Assembly: GCA_012729535.1 (NCBI GenBank) | Contig: JAAYCY010000067.1 | Span: 1-34,471 of the forward strand | From: Methanomicrobiales archaeon | Lineage (GTDB): Archaea; Halobacteriota; Methanomicrobia; Methanomicrobiales; Methanospirillaceae | Direction: 5' to 3' | DNA length: 34,471 nt | Shown here: piece after piece, positions 1 through 8,184 of the stretch | Numbering within the stretch: the first letter of the stretch is position 1 | How the letters are laid out: the number at the start of each line of letters is the position of its first letter | Notes under the pieces: model-generated | Databases searched by the model: none | Seen by the model: the letters and a program-made list of their open reading frames with translations, nothing else | Told to the model about the DNA's origin: nothing | Translations under genes and position numbers: made by a program

Positions 1-2
1 AA

Positions 3-107
3 CTCGAAAAGATCAAGTTGTTCGAGTTATCTCAAGGAGAAACTCTGCTGTCTGAAGTCAGTAAGAAAAACAGAGAAATTTTAGACCAACTGAATTTATG
101 TGCCTAA
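3..107 (+). CDS. C-terminal end of a truncated protein, possibly a transposase
   Basis: An open frame enters from the left edge and ends at a TAA after 34 codons. The visible tail is charged and helical and ends in a stretch reading KNREILDQLNLCA. Tails of this sort, with a short strand followed by a final helix containing EILD-L, occur in IS4/IS1634-type transposases, and this is the only reason for the suggestion. The start is outside the window, so neither length nor catalytic residues can be seen. It lies on the same strand as the flavoprotein gene that follows about 65 bases later. It could equally be the end of an unrelated protein. Confidence 0.35.
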   Translation, partial: LEKIKLFELSQGETLLSEVSKKNREILDQLNLCA

Positions 108-173
108 AAATCCGGGAGATGAGGTTTTAATGATGTAGAGATATTAATTATCTGAAAAACGATATGAGGTACT

Positions 174-767
174 ATGAAAGTCGTTGCATTCAACGGAAGT
201 CCGAGAAAGGATGGAAATACTGCTATTCTTCTCAATTATGTCCTACACGAACTGTCAGCGGAAGGAATCGAAACTGAACTTGTTCAGCTTGCAGGAGAGA
301 GGATTATCGGATGCAGGGGGTGTTACACCTGTTGGGAAAGAAAAGATGGACGTTGTGCTATTGATACCGATATTCTCAATGATTGCATAGAGAAAATGCT
401 CGACGCAGATGGGATACTTATGGGTTCTCCTGTCTATTATGGGGACATAACCGCTGAAATGAAAGCCCTGCTTGATCGCTCATTTTTTGTTGCACGGGCA
501 AATAACTATCTGTTTCGCCGCAAAGTAGCTGCTGCTGTAGTTGCCGTCAGAAGAGCAGGAGCATCAAATACTCTGGATACCATGTACCGGTATTTTACAC
601 CTGCTATGATGGTAATTCCCGGTTCAACATACTGGAATCTTGGTATGGGGGAAGCAATCGGAGAAGTGGAAAAGGATGAAGAAGGGATATTAACCATGAA
701 AAACCTTGGCAGGAATATGGCCTGGTTGATAAAGGCTTTACATGCCTATAATACATCAGGTAATTAA
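174..767 (+). CDS. Iron-sulfur flavoprotein (Isf family, flavodoxin-like)
   Basis: The 197-residue product is a flavodoxin-fold protein that should bind FMN and a [4Fe-4S] cluster and move electrons in the cytoplasm of the anaerobe. The N-terminus KVVAFNGSPRKDGNT is the FMN-phosphate loop of the NADPH-dependent FMN reductase superfamily. Cysteines 47, 50, 53 and 61 form the compact Cx2Cx2Cx7C cluster motif that defines iron-sulfur flavoproteins of methanogens. GSPVYYGDITAEMKALLDR (about 82-100) is the second flavin-contact segment. The length is usual for the family. The ATG is preceded by GAGGT five bases upstream. In methanogens Isf proteins have been linked to oxygen or peroxide defence and to ferredoxin oxidation; the partner here is unknown. 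The family assignment is secure, the physiological substrate is not. Confidence 0.9.
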   Translation: MKVVAFNGSPRKDGNTAILLNYVLHELSAEGIETELVQLAGERIIGCRGCYTCWERKDGRCAIDTDILNDCIEKMLDADGILMGSPVYYGDITAEMKALLDRSFFVARANNYLFRRKVAAAVVAVRRAGASNTLDTMYRYFTPAMMVIPGSTYWNLGMGEAIGEVEKDEEGILTMKNLGRNMAWLIKALHAYNTSGN

Positions 768-1329
768 TTAACACTCTTAAAGTAATATCGTGAAATTTAT
801 TGGAGCAGGCTCTTTCAAGCCCGAAGATCGAGGGATCATATGTCAGGCATATTGTCATCATCATCTATACAAAGGTAATCGATGAAGGCCGGTTTAATCG
901 AATGGTAATAAATGAACAAAACAAAAGGTTCCAGATCTGTGTCGGTACTCTGAATTGATGCATCGCTAAATACGCCCCTGGTCAGCGAACTTCTCCGCGT
1001 AGGAAAAGGGATTTCCTGTTTTTTAACATCTGCTCCGTTTCCTCCTTTACCCTTGCTAAATATTGTCTGATGTACTGTTTCTCCGGAGTCTATGAGTGAA
1101 ACCTATCCATCTATTCTGACCCACAAGGTCATCTGGGACAATTTCAGACAAGTTTTAGCATGATTGTATCTATTCTAATGGAAAAGGTGCCTACTCTCTA
1201 ATATTCCTCATTTATGAATTATTTCTGATTATCTAATAGTGCCAGAGTTTAGTATAACCTCGAATATGATGATATTTACATAACGACAGTACCGGCGATC
1301 TCCTACACCTCTAAAGACTATCGCATTTT
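768..1329. other. Intergenic stretch without a recognisable gene
   Basis: These 562 bases lie between two convergent genes. Both strands carry only short frames with no ribosome binding site and no recognisable protein motif. No hairpin followed by a clear T-run, no tRNA-like arrangement and no obvious repeats were seen. It may hold a degraded gene or a non-coding RNA, but nothing in the sequence supports either. Confidence 0.5.
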
Positions 1330-1599
1330 TTATTTTGAAGCCAGATTTCTGTTAATATGCCGGAAATATTTCCAGTGCAGGAGAATGTGGATAATTATCA
1401 GGCCAGCGAAAATCAGGCTGGTGTAGTCATGCATATTCAACCACTGGTCACGAGAAATATTCAGATATGATCGGCCTCCTAATCCTCTTCCTCCTCCAGA
1501 TGGCAGAAAAAGATATAAAACGACTCCCGATATGAATGAAGGTGCGAAAAAAACCAGAGCAGCAAGATCAACAATTGCATTAATTGTATACCGTTTCAT
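1330..1599 (-). CDS. DUF4405 family small membrane protein
   Basis: This is an 89-residue integral membrane protein of the DUF4405 type, a domain related to the two-helix haem-b cytochromes. One hydrophobic segment covers about residues 8-30 (IVDLAALVFFAPSFISGVVLY) and a second about 60-76 (SLIFAGLIIIHILLHWKYF). Histidines sit in MHDYTS and in HILLHWKYFRH, the positions from which related proteins coordinate haem, so it may carry one, though this is inference. A glycine-rich loop (PSGGGRGLGG) joins the helices. The gene stands alone, convergent with the iron-sulfur flavoprotein. A redox or sensor role in the membrane is plausible, but no partner is visible. Confidence 0.75.
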   Translation of the reverse strand: MKRYTINAIVDLAALVFFAPSFISGVVLYLFLPSGGGRGLGGRSYLNISRDQWLNMHDYTSLIFAGLIIIHILLHWKYFRHINRNLASK

Positions 1600-1804
1600 A
1601 GTATTTCATTCTATGATTGGAATGGAGAAAGTAAATAATTGTGGAGAACAAAAAAGTTCTAAAAAATCTTCAGGTAAAATTGTTCTTTTTTTCCAGAATT
1701 AGCTATGTGATATAGTCTTTTTTAACATTAACGAAAATGAAATTATTAAAAACAGGCTCTTACCGTTTTATGTTGGTAAGTTAAAGGTATTCTAATCGTA
1801 CTTG

Positions 1805-2716
1805 TTATTCCTCAAAATAATCAGAGTCGATTTTTTTAACGATGTACCGCGACTCCTCAGATACCCCCACATTATGATCTATCATCATTTGGGTCAGGGT
1901 TTCCCCATCAATTAATACAACCTTCTGTTCAATACGTTGGACATATTCAATAGCATCTCTAGAAAATCTTGATGTAGTAATGAATACTCCCTTACGAGCA
2001 CGATTCCCTGCAAGACTTCCTACAAAGGCCTGTATTTCAGGTCTTCCTACTGTGTTCTGCCATCTCTTGGCTTGAATGTTGACAATGTCTAGTCCCAGTT
2101 TATCTTCTTTGATTATGCCATCTATTCCATCGTCACCTGACTTACCAACTCGTTCTCCTGCTTCACTCCTAGACCCTCCATACCCCATTGCAACTAGAAG
2201 ATCAACGACCAGTCTTTCAAAGAACTCTGGGGAACTATTCATTACCTGAGTTAAGAGTTCATGAGCCAGTTTATTTCGTAAATCCTGATAACTGTTTTCC
2301 AGTATTTCCTGTGGGGTCAGGTTACTTTCCTGAAAAACAGTAACTTCATTGTATTTTAACTGATTCTCTGATTTAAAACCTTGAAATTCAAGAAATTCAG
2401 GAAACTGTTTCAGGAAGTTCTGATCTATCTTACTTGGATTCTGTTTTAATACTGATAAACCACGATCTGTGATCCTTACCTTCCCTCTTGAAGGAGTAGA
2501 AACTAACCCTGCTTTTTTAAGATACGTCTTGGCCCACCCTACCCGGTTATCAAAAGTAGACTGAACCCCACTTGGCAATTTCTGATTACGTTCATCTTCT
2601 GAAAGGTTGAATGAAGAAGCTATTTGGTTATATATTTCCTGAACATGGTGTTCCTTTCCATCTTTTACGGATAATAGGACTGGAAGCATGAATGTCTGAT
2701 AATCAGGAATAGTCAT
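1805..2716 (-). CDS. mrr: Mrr-type restriction endonuclease (type IV, modification-dependent)
   Basis: The 303-residue protein matches Mrr from end to end. Residues 1-95 are the winged-helix Mrr N-domain that reads DNA (PSGVQSTFDNRVGWAKTYL, then RITDRGLSVL). Residues 160-280 are the Mrr_cat domain with a PD-(D/E)XK-type active site: E168 in FFERLVVDLL, D199 in DDGIDG, and Q215-A-K217 in the strand NIQAKRW. All expected catalytic residues are present, so the enzyme looks intact. Mrr proteins cleave DNA carrying foreign methylation, so the likely job is defence against modified phage or plasmid DNA. It stands alone, with no methyltransferase or specificity gene beside it, as expected for a type IV enzyme. 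The ATG has no strong ribosome binding site, so the start is the least certain point. Confidence 0.9.
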   Translation of the reverse strand: MTIPDYQTFMLPVLLSVKDGKEHHVQEIYNQIASSFNLSEDERNQKLPSGVQSTFDNRVGWAKTYLKKAGLVSTPSRGKVRITDRGLSVLKQNPSKIDQNFLKQFPEFLEFQGFKSENQLKYNEVTVFQESNLTPQEILENSYQDLRNKLAHELLTQVMNSSPEFFERLVVDLLVAMGYGGSRSEAGERVGKSGDDGIDGIIKEDKLGLDIVNIQAKRWQNTVGRPEIQAFVGSLAGNRARKGVFITTSRFSRDAIEYVQRIEQKVVLIDGETLTQMMIDHNVGVSEESRYIVKKIDSDYFEE

Positions 2717-3026
2717 GTATACTATTCGATATCTTTCATAACACCATAATTACTTCGAAATAACTTTCTATGTATTATTTATTTAGTCCAGTCATTGAGG
2801 TTTAACTCGATTAAAGAGCGAATGGATACATATGTAGGTTTATGAAGATTTTGATATTATTTCGTCTGTTATCAATTGATTAAAGCAACAACATCCCTGA
2901 TATTTCATCTAAAGATTTACTTTTAAACCAATAATCTAAAAGCGGCTCAAATTTTTTAGATGCTTTCAAAGAACAAGGGATAATGCGGAAAAAGGGTAAT
3001 TATGCTGAAAAAAGAAAACCAGGGGA
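2717..3026. other. AT-rich gap between mrr and the VWA gene
   Basis: This 310-base gap should contain the mrr promoter (minus strand) and the terminator of the VWA gene. On the minus strand a frame of about 55 codons runs out of the VWA tail and ends near 2884, but it has no start signal and no convincing similarity. Otherwise nothing is visible. Confidence 0.4.
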
Positions 3027-4991
3027 TTATCTCATACTAGATGTGTATTGCCCGCTGTCTTCATTGTTTTTTACAATTATCCTGACAGTCCGCTTTCCTC
3101 CGTCAGTAATCTCGTCAGGGGTATAATAGCCGATTATGTAGGTCTGCGTGATAACCCCCTGTATCCTGTCCAGTATGGCTGAAAAATCGTCTCCATGAAT
3201 ATCAATGAAAAGACCACTTCCACCTAGGGATTTAATTAGCTCACGTTTATCGTTATTTTCATTAAAAACACCTGGAACGGTGGTCGGACCAACAAGTATG
3301 AAGCTGGTTCCATTATCAAGCAGATGATCTGCCGTTTCCGGAATGGTATACTTGGAAAATCTTGTTCCATCACCGCGGTAATGGGTTGTACTGTCAGTAA
3401 TGTCAAGGATCATATGCTGTGCATCAGGGCGGAAGCCAAAACCAAGGGCGGTTTCTATTGCATCGAGGTTTACTTCAGGATCATCAAAACCTTCCTCTGC
3501 AGTAAGGCTGTCAATTGCTTTTCTTATCACTGCCGGATCACTTGTCCATTCCTGCTGTACGACGACACTATCTTTAAAACTGATTAATGAGTACCTGCAG
3601 TCAATATTTGCTGCACTGATACTTTCTGTCAGCCCGTGGATCTTTTCTTTCATATCACCAATCTCATCTACCAGACTACCGGTGTCATCAAAAACAATCA
3701 CCAGATCAAGACTGGTTTTATCAGAACTATCGGTAAATGAGAATGATGTAATATTCATGAGTTCATCGTCTTCGTATACCTTAAAATCTGTCTCTGTAAG
3801 TTCTCCTGATCTTCCATCCGTTGTGTTTACCGTGACATATGAGAGTATATACGGGAAATTAACGGCATTTATTCCGGTAATGTCAACAATGGATCTTCCC
3901 AGTGTACTGATCTCATCTGATATATCGGAAATGCCAGTCTCCTGGTCACTTGTCTGATAGGTAATTAATGGAAGAGGTGCTGCCAGAGAATCCTGTATAT
4001 GTGAGACGGTAAACAGACCGCTGTCGAAATCATCTCCTACCCGAACCTCTATGGAAATTTTTTTATCTTTTTCATGGTAATTTGGAGAATAATACCAGAT
4101 GGTGTAGGTCTCAGTGATGATGGACTGAATTTTGTCCAGGATGACAGAAAATTCATCACTGTGAATATCAATAAAAAGGCCACTCCCTCCAAGAGCTTTT
4201 ACTAGTTCTTTCTTGTCACTATGAATGGTATAACCACCTGATGTCGATGCTGGTCCGACAAGTATGTAACTTGTCCCATTACTGATAAGATGCTCAGTTG
4301 TTTCAGGAATAGTGAATTGTGAGAACTCGGTGCCATCGCCGCGGTAATGAGTCATACTATCTGTTATATCAAGGATCATATGCTGGGCATCGGGACGAAA
4401 ACCAGACAATAGGGTAGTTTCAATTGCATCAAGGTTAACCTCTGGTGCGTCATCTCCTCCATCAGCTTCTAATCCGTCAACAGCATTTTTCATGATAGCC
4501 GGATCAGATGTCCATCCCTGTTTTATGATCACTTCATCATTGAAACTAATGAGTGAATACCTGCAGTCAATATTTGCAGAAGCAAGATTATCAGTCAGTT
4601 GTTTGACTTTGGCCTTTAGATCAGCGATCTCTTCGCTCATACTACCGGTTTCATCAAAAACAATGGCAAGGTCAAGTTTTGTACGAGAGGTCTTATCAGG
4701 GAACTGGACTGATGCAGTTTCCATCAGTTCTCCATCTTCAAAGATATGAAAATCTTCTTTTCTGAGCTGGCCTTCTCTCCCCTCAGGGGTATTTACCCTG
4801 ACATACGTGATAACATTGGGGAAATTTACCGCATTTACTCCGGTTATTTCAACAACAGAACTTCCCGGCATGCTGATTGGAACTGATGAAACCTGGCTCA
4901 CGCTATCTGCGAGAGCTGGCAGGCCTGCTTGTAACAACGTAAGTGCTATACAAACCAAAATTAAAAACCAGGTCAATTTTTTTGTATTCAT
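3027..4991 (-). CDS. Secreted protein with two tandem von Willebrand factor A units
   Basis: Start chosen at 4991, where GGGAG lies seven bases upstream and a signal peptide begins (MNTKKLTWFLILVCIALTLL, cleavage after LPALA near residue 28). A longer frame from 5027 would bury the signal. The 654-residue product consists of two copies of one ~290-residue unit. Each unit starts with a small beta-domain (ITGxNAVNFP, then GEL/GQL-xxxDFxxxEDxELM), followed by a VWA domain. The metal-ion (MIDAS) motifs are DETGS at 113-117 and DDTGS at 435-439, the DxTGS variant of DxSGS. Further matched blocks include SANIDCRYSLISF, PEVNLDAIET and RPDAQHMILDITDS. No transmembrane or sorting segment is obvious at the C-terminus, so it is probably released or bound to the cell sheath or S-layer. 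VWA domains bind protein partners through a divalent cation; the ligand is unknown. The two copies remain similar at DNA level, indicating a fairly recent duplication. Confidence 0.85.
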   Translation of the reverse strand: MNTKKLTWFLILVCIALTLLQAGLPALADSVSQVSSVPISMPGSSVVEITGVNAVNFPNVITYVRVNTPEGREGQLRKEDFHIFEDGELMETASVQFPDKTSRTKLDLAIVFDETGSMSEEIADLKAKVKQLTDNLASANIDCRYSLISFNDEVIIKQGWTSDPAIMKNAVDGLEADGGDDAPEVNLDAIETTLLSGFRPDAQHMILDITDSMTHYRGDGTEFSQFTIPETTEHLISNGTSYILVGPASTSGGYTIHSDKKELVKALGGSGLFIDIHSDEFSVILDKIQSIITETYTIWYYSPNYHEKDKKISIEVRVGDDFDSGLFTVSHIQDSLAAPLPLITYQTSDQETGISDISDEISTLGRSIVDITGINAVNFPYILSYVTVNTTDGRSGELTETDFKVYEDDELMNITSFSFTDSSDKTSLDLVIVFDDTGSLVDEIGDMKEKIHGLTESISAANIDCRYSLISFKDSVVVQQEWTSDPAVIRKAIDSLTAEEGFDDPEVNLDAIETALGFGFRPDAQHMILDITDSTTHYRGDGTRFSKYTIPETADHLLDNGTSFILVGPTTVPGVFNENNDKRELIKSLGGSGLFIDIHGDDFSAILDRIQGVITQTYIIGYYTPDEITDGGKRTVRIIVKNNEDSGQYTSSMR

Positions 4992-5179
4992 AATAAATCT
5001 CCCAGTGGATGTAGCTGGACATATCATGTTACACTTTTTTTAAGTGACGAATATATCCAAGGGTATTCACAGGGTAATCGATCATGAATGGGCATATACA
5101 TTTCGATATACGGTAAGGTAAAATAAAGAAAACCTGATGCTTAAAACTTGGAAAAGGAATTCTTTTTTGATTATATCAA

Positions 5180-5226
5180 TTAATTATCAAAAAGAAGCTG
5201 TTAATTATCATTAGTGAGTATAGATT
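5180..5226 (+). promoter_or_regulatory. Direct repeat TTAATTATCA x2 and TATA-like element before the TIR gene
   Basis: The 10-base sequence TTAATTATCA occurs exactly at 5180-5189 and 5201-5210, start-to-start 21 bases, i.e. two helical turns, so both copies face the same side of the DNA. An AGTATAGAT element follows at about 5217-5226, some 25 bases before the ATG at 5249, where an archaeal TATA box would give a short leader. Two same-phase repeats just upstream of a TATA box are typical of activator or cooperative regulator sites. AT-richness makes chance repeats possible. Confidence 0.4.
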
Positions 5227-5248
5227 TGTTAACGGAAGGTTTTGCTGC

Positions 5249-5818
5249 ATGCCTAAAAAAGTTTTTTTCTGTATTGCTAACCAGGATATGAATGATCTTC
5301 GAATAAACGTGGTAAGATCTCATAAAATTACTCATGATAATCACGGCGGTTATTTCCCACCATATCTATGGGAAGCTGCTACAAAATCCGGAGATGATTC
5401 TATTAGAAAACTGATTGACGTACAGATTCAGCAATCTTGTGTTTCTGCTGTTTTGATTGGTACTAATACCTACAATCAACGGTGGGTTAAATATGAAATT
5501 TTTCGAAGTATGAAAAAAGGTAACAAACTTCTTGGTATCCATATAAACAGTATTGAAGGACGTGATGGACGAGGAAAACCTCTTGGCCCGAATCCTTTTA
5601 GTTATCTAGGGTTCTCATATAGTCCGGACGGAAAAGAATTTATCCCTCATGAATATGTAGATGAAAATTGGGTTCCTTTCAAGGATATGCCTGTATATAA
5701 GGTCAGAGAGGTCCCTGAGCAACATCGGAATAAAATATTTACCTTAACGAAAATTGCAAAAACCTATGACTGGATGGCAGACAAAGGTCAGGTAAATTTT
5801 CCCCAATGGATAGAGTAA
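5249..5818 (+). CDS. TIR-like (DUF1863/ThsB-type) protein
   Basis: The 189-residue protein is a single TIR-like domain of the MTH538/DUF1863 group, the group that includes ThsB of the Thoeris anti-phage system. Diagnostic parts are the first strand and loop (KKVFFCIANQDMNDLRINVV, residues 3-22), the WEAATKSGDDSIRKLID segment (41-57), and SAVLIGTNTYNQRWVKYEI (66-84). In the last, E83 sits where TIR NAD-hydrolases or cyclases carry their catalytic glutamate. A purine-rich GGAAGG lies about ten bases before the ATG. In Thoeris, ThsB makes a cyclic ADP-ribose signal that switches on ThsA, an NADase with SIR2 and SLOG domains. No ThsA-like gene is present here: the neighbours are a VWA protein and a transglutaminase. 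It may be an orphan signal generator acting on an effector elsewhere, a stand-alone NAD-consuming toxin, or a non-defence protein. The fold is confident, the function is inferred. Confidence 0.8.
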   Translation: MPKKVFFCIANQDMNDLRINVVRSHKITHDNHGGYFPPYLWEAATKSGDDSIRKLIDVQIQQSCVSAVLIGTNTYNQRWVKYEIFRSMKKGNKLLGIHINSIEGRDGRGKPLGPNPFSYLGFSYSPDGKEFIPHEYVDENWVPFKDMPVYKVREVPEQHRNKIFTLTKIAKTYDWMADKGQVNFPQWIE

Positions 5819-6110
5819 AATCGGGCGTTCCGGATAATCCTTTTTTTGATAAATTGATACGTCATCCGGCTTTTCTGAGTTTTAATTGAGCGAATCATAC
5901 CTGTGAACGAATCATGTCCCCGGGTGAATCCTGCATACATTTTACGTTCCCGTGCTCTTGGTACATTTCGGACCGGATTTGATAGTTATATTGCCCATGA
6001 GGGAACCAAACTTAGTCTTGATGATCTAATAAACGATAATCTAATTCAACCGATTGTCATCTTTTTTGATGCTGACAACACTTATTTTCCTTTTGTCCTC
6101 TTATTGTTAT
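5819..6110 (+). other. Gap before the transglutaminase gene
   Basis: The stretch carries one open frame beginning at a GTG (5903) and running into the transglutaminase gene at 6160. Its sequence (FRTGFDSYIAHEG, then LNDNLIQPIVIF-like residues) resembles no family I know and it overlaps the signal-peptide region in another frame. It is treated as a probable non-gene or a remnant. Confidence 0.3.
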
Positions 6111-7619
6111 ATGATGAAATTATCAGTCATAACTGCTCTTCTCCTCATCATCTCCTGTAGTATTAGTTATGCAGATATAAATGGAGATGAACTGTTCAAA
6201 TCAGGATTAGATGCATTCAACAATCATAACTTTGAAAAATCAATTGATTTTTTCAACCAGTCGATAATCGTTTATGATGAGGAAAAAAACCTAGAAGCTG
6301 CACGAAATGCCCATCATATGAAAAACCGGGCAACATGGATGCTGGTTGAGATGGTCTACAATATAACACAGGCCAGAGAGGTTCTTAGATCAAGTTATCC
6401 AAATCTTTCAGAAGAGGAGCGTGAGCGATATCTTTTACCCGGTGAATCAATACAAATGATTTCTGACGGACAAGTCCGGTTTTTTATTGGAATTGCAAAT
6501 AATGCCGCCTATCATAATATCAGTATTTTAAAGGAAATTTCCCGATCAAAGGGCCAATCTGAAGGTTTTGATGAACTCTATCCGGTCATCACTGCTGATA
6601 GCAGGTTTAATGGTCCGTATGGGAATCCTAAAACCTTCCAGGCAAACAATACGTTAAGCATTCCCCGGGAATATCTGCCGGATTTGGGCACCCTTCAGGT
6701 ATGGCTTCCTCTGCCCATTGAACTTGAAAGTCAGAAAGATATCTCCGTAAACTATCTGGAACCTGCAGAATATGTCAAATCCGAACCGATAACCAACGGG
6801 GATCATGGTCAGGTATATTTTGAGATTCCGCTTTCTGAAATGAATGGTCCATTTCTGAATGTATCAGCTGGTTACCAGTTTACAGTATTTGAGCGCCGGC
6901 ACAAAGTTGATCCGGAACGTATAAGTCCATATGATAAATCAACTAAATTTTACCCGCAATATACCCGGTCACAGCCCAATATTAAAATTACTCCGGAGAT
7001 TTCTGATCTGGCAAAGGAGATAGTCGGCGATGAAATGAATCCCTACCGGATGGCAGAGAAGATATACTGGTATATTCTCGATACTTATCCATACAGCACT
7101 GTCCCCCATACATATCTTGCTGCAGCAAAAATTCCGGAATCAAATTTTATGTATGAAACCGGATATGGTGATTGTGGAACCCAGAGCATGTTTTTTTGTG
7201 CCCTTTGTAGATCGCTTGGGATTCCTGCACGTTCTGCCGGAGGATACCAGTTGATTCCAGGTCTTGCCGGTCCTCATTTCTGGGCAGAATTTTATCTCCC
7301 CGAATATGGTTGGATTCCGGTGGATATTACCATTGCAGGAAGTGCTGATTCAGCTTTTGATAAACCTGTAGAAGATCTGGAAAGGTATAAGGCGTATTTC
7401 TTTGGAAATATGGATCCGTACCGGTACACCATTCAAAATGATGTTGATATTCCAGTCTCCCCGGACCCTGAAAATGATATTATCTTTACAATGGTACATC
7501 AGGCACCGGTTGTTGTCTGCAAAGAATCCTGGGAAGATGTTGAACTGATAGGAATGGGATATCGGACCATCACTTTTTCAGAGGTGTCTACATTAAAAAA
7601 TGCCTTAAACCTTTTGTGA
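6111..7619 (+). CDS. Secreted transglutaminase-like protein with N-terminal helical/TPR region
   Basis: The start at 6111 gives a short basic N-terminus and hydrophobic core (MMKLSVITALLLIISCSISYA), a signal peptide or possibly a lipoprotein leader with a Cys near residue 16. The 502-residue product continues with a TPR-like helical region (LFKSGLDAFNNHNFEKSIDFFNQS), a beta-rich middle (about 200-285) and a transglutaminase-like core. The core has all three catalytic residues: C355 in GYGDCGTQS, H389 in GPHFWAEFY and D405 in WIPVDIT. Such proteins outside eukaryotes usually act as papain-like proteases or amidases on surface proteins or peptides rather than cross-linkers. No strong ribosome binding site precedes either adjacent ATG (6111 or 6114). 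It is followed by the phosphatase-like gene after a 51-base gap and may share its transcript. The fold is confident, the substrate unknown. Confidence 0.85.
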   Translation: MMKLSVITALLLIISCSISYADINGDELFKSGLDAFNNHNFEKSIDFFNQSIIVYDEEKNLEAARNAHHMKNRATWMLVEMVYNITQAREVLRSSYPNLSEEERERYLLPGESIQMISDGQVRFFIGIANNAAYHNISILKEISRSKGQSEGFDELYPVITADSRFNGPYGNPKTFQANNTLSIPREYLPDLGTLQVWLPLPIELESQKDISVNYLEPAEYVKSEPITNGDHGQVYFEIPLSEMNGPFLNVSAGYQFTVFERRHKVDPERISPYDKSTKFYPQYTRSQPNIKITPEISDLAKEIVGDEMNPYRMAEKIYWYILDTYPYSTVPHTYLAAAKIPESNFMYETGYGDCGTQSMFFCALCRSLGIPARSAGGYQLIPGLAGPHFWAEFYLPEYGWIPVDITIAGSADSAFDKPVEDLERYKAYFFGNMDPYRYTIQNDVDIPVSPDPENDIIFTMVHQAPVVVCKESWEDVELIGMGYRTITFSEVSTLKNALNLL

Positions 7620-7670
7620 ACAATTTTTTTAGAATATATGTCTAATCCATGCTTGGAGACAGGAGCCATC

Positions 7671-8102
7671 GTGAGAATCCGGATATTATTTATCAGCACA
7701 GATAACGCTATCCGCTCACAAATCGCTGAAGGTTATCTGCGTTTTCAGTATGGAGATATCTTTGAAGTATACAGTGCTGGAATACGTCCTTTAACGGTTC
7801 ATCCCATGGCAGTCGAAGTGATGCAAGAGATAGGAATTGACATATCCAGACAACAATCAGATGATATTTTTATGTATCTGGATAAAAATATTGATCTCGC
7901 TGTATCACTCTGCGAAAAAGCCTCATACGCTTGTCCAGTGTTTCCAGGTGCTAGAAAAACAGTTCACCAAGAGTTTTTCTACATAACCTGCCCTCAGGAA
8001 AAAAATGATAATTATAGAAAAGAGTTTCTTCTTCTTCGGGATGAAATAATCTCTTGGATTGATGAAAATGCAAAAACCGGAGGATTATTTCATTTTCTCT
8101 AA
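7671..8102 (+). CDS. Arsenate-reductase/LMW phosphatase homologue lacking the catalytic cysteine
   Basis: A GTG start at 7671 is chosen because AGGAG lies five bases upstream; the in-frame ATG at 7638 has no such signal. The 143-residue product aligns along its length with the low-molecular-weight phosphatase/ArsC family: ILFISTDNAIRSQIAEG (phosphate loop), YSAGIRPLTVHPMAVEVMQEIGIDIS, and CEKASYACPVFPG with cysteines 81 and 88. Functional members have Cys-x5-Arg in the loop; here the Cys is Ser9 (codon AGC) while Arg15 is kept. The usual Asp-Pro near residue 105-110, the general acid, appears as TCPQ. Both chemistry-bearing residues are therefore gone, although the resolving-type cysteine pair remains. 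The reading frame is intact, so it may be a phosphate- or anion-binding pseudoenzyme rather than debris. A normal thioredoxin-linked arsenate reductase is excluded by the missing nucleophile. Confidence 0.8.
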   Translation: MRIRILFISTDNAIRSQIAEGYLRFQYGDIFEVYSAGIRPLTVHPMAVEVMQEIGIDISRQQSDDIFMYLDKNIDLAVSLCEKASYACPVFPGARKTVHQEFFYITCPQEKNDNYRKEFLLLRDEIISWIDENAKTGGLFHFL

Positions 8103-8184
8103 CAGAAAAAATCACACAAAAAACGAAAATGTTGGTAATATCCAAAAACCATTCTTAATTACCGCACCTGAATTTTCAAAAAAA

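Noticed and set aside
2884-3026. Minus-strand open frame ending near 2884 that resembles the tail of a transposase
   Set aside because: It has no start, runs out of the VWA gene in another frame, and its similarity is only an impression.
6054-6110. Extension of the transglutaminase N-terminus to an upstream ATG
   Set aside because: The extension adds a second hydrophobic stretch ahead of a normal signal peptide and lacks a ribosome binding site.
5903-6160. An 85-codon GTG frame before the transglutaminase gene
   Set aside because: No ribosome binding site, no recognisable motif, and it overlaps the signal-peptide part of the transglutaminase gene in another frame.
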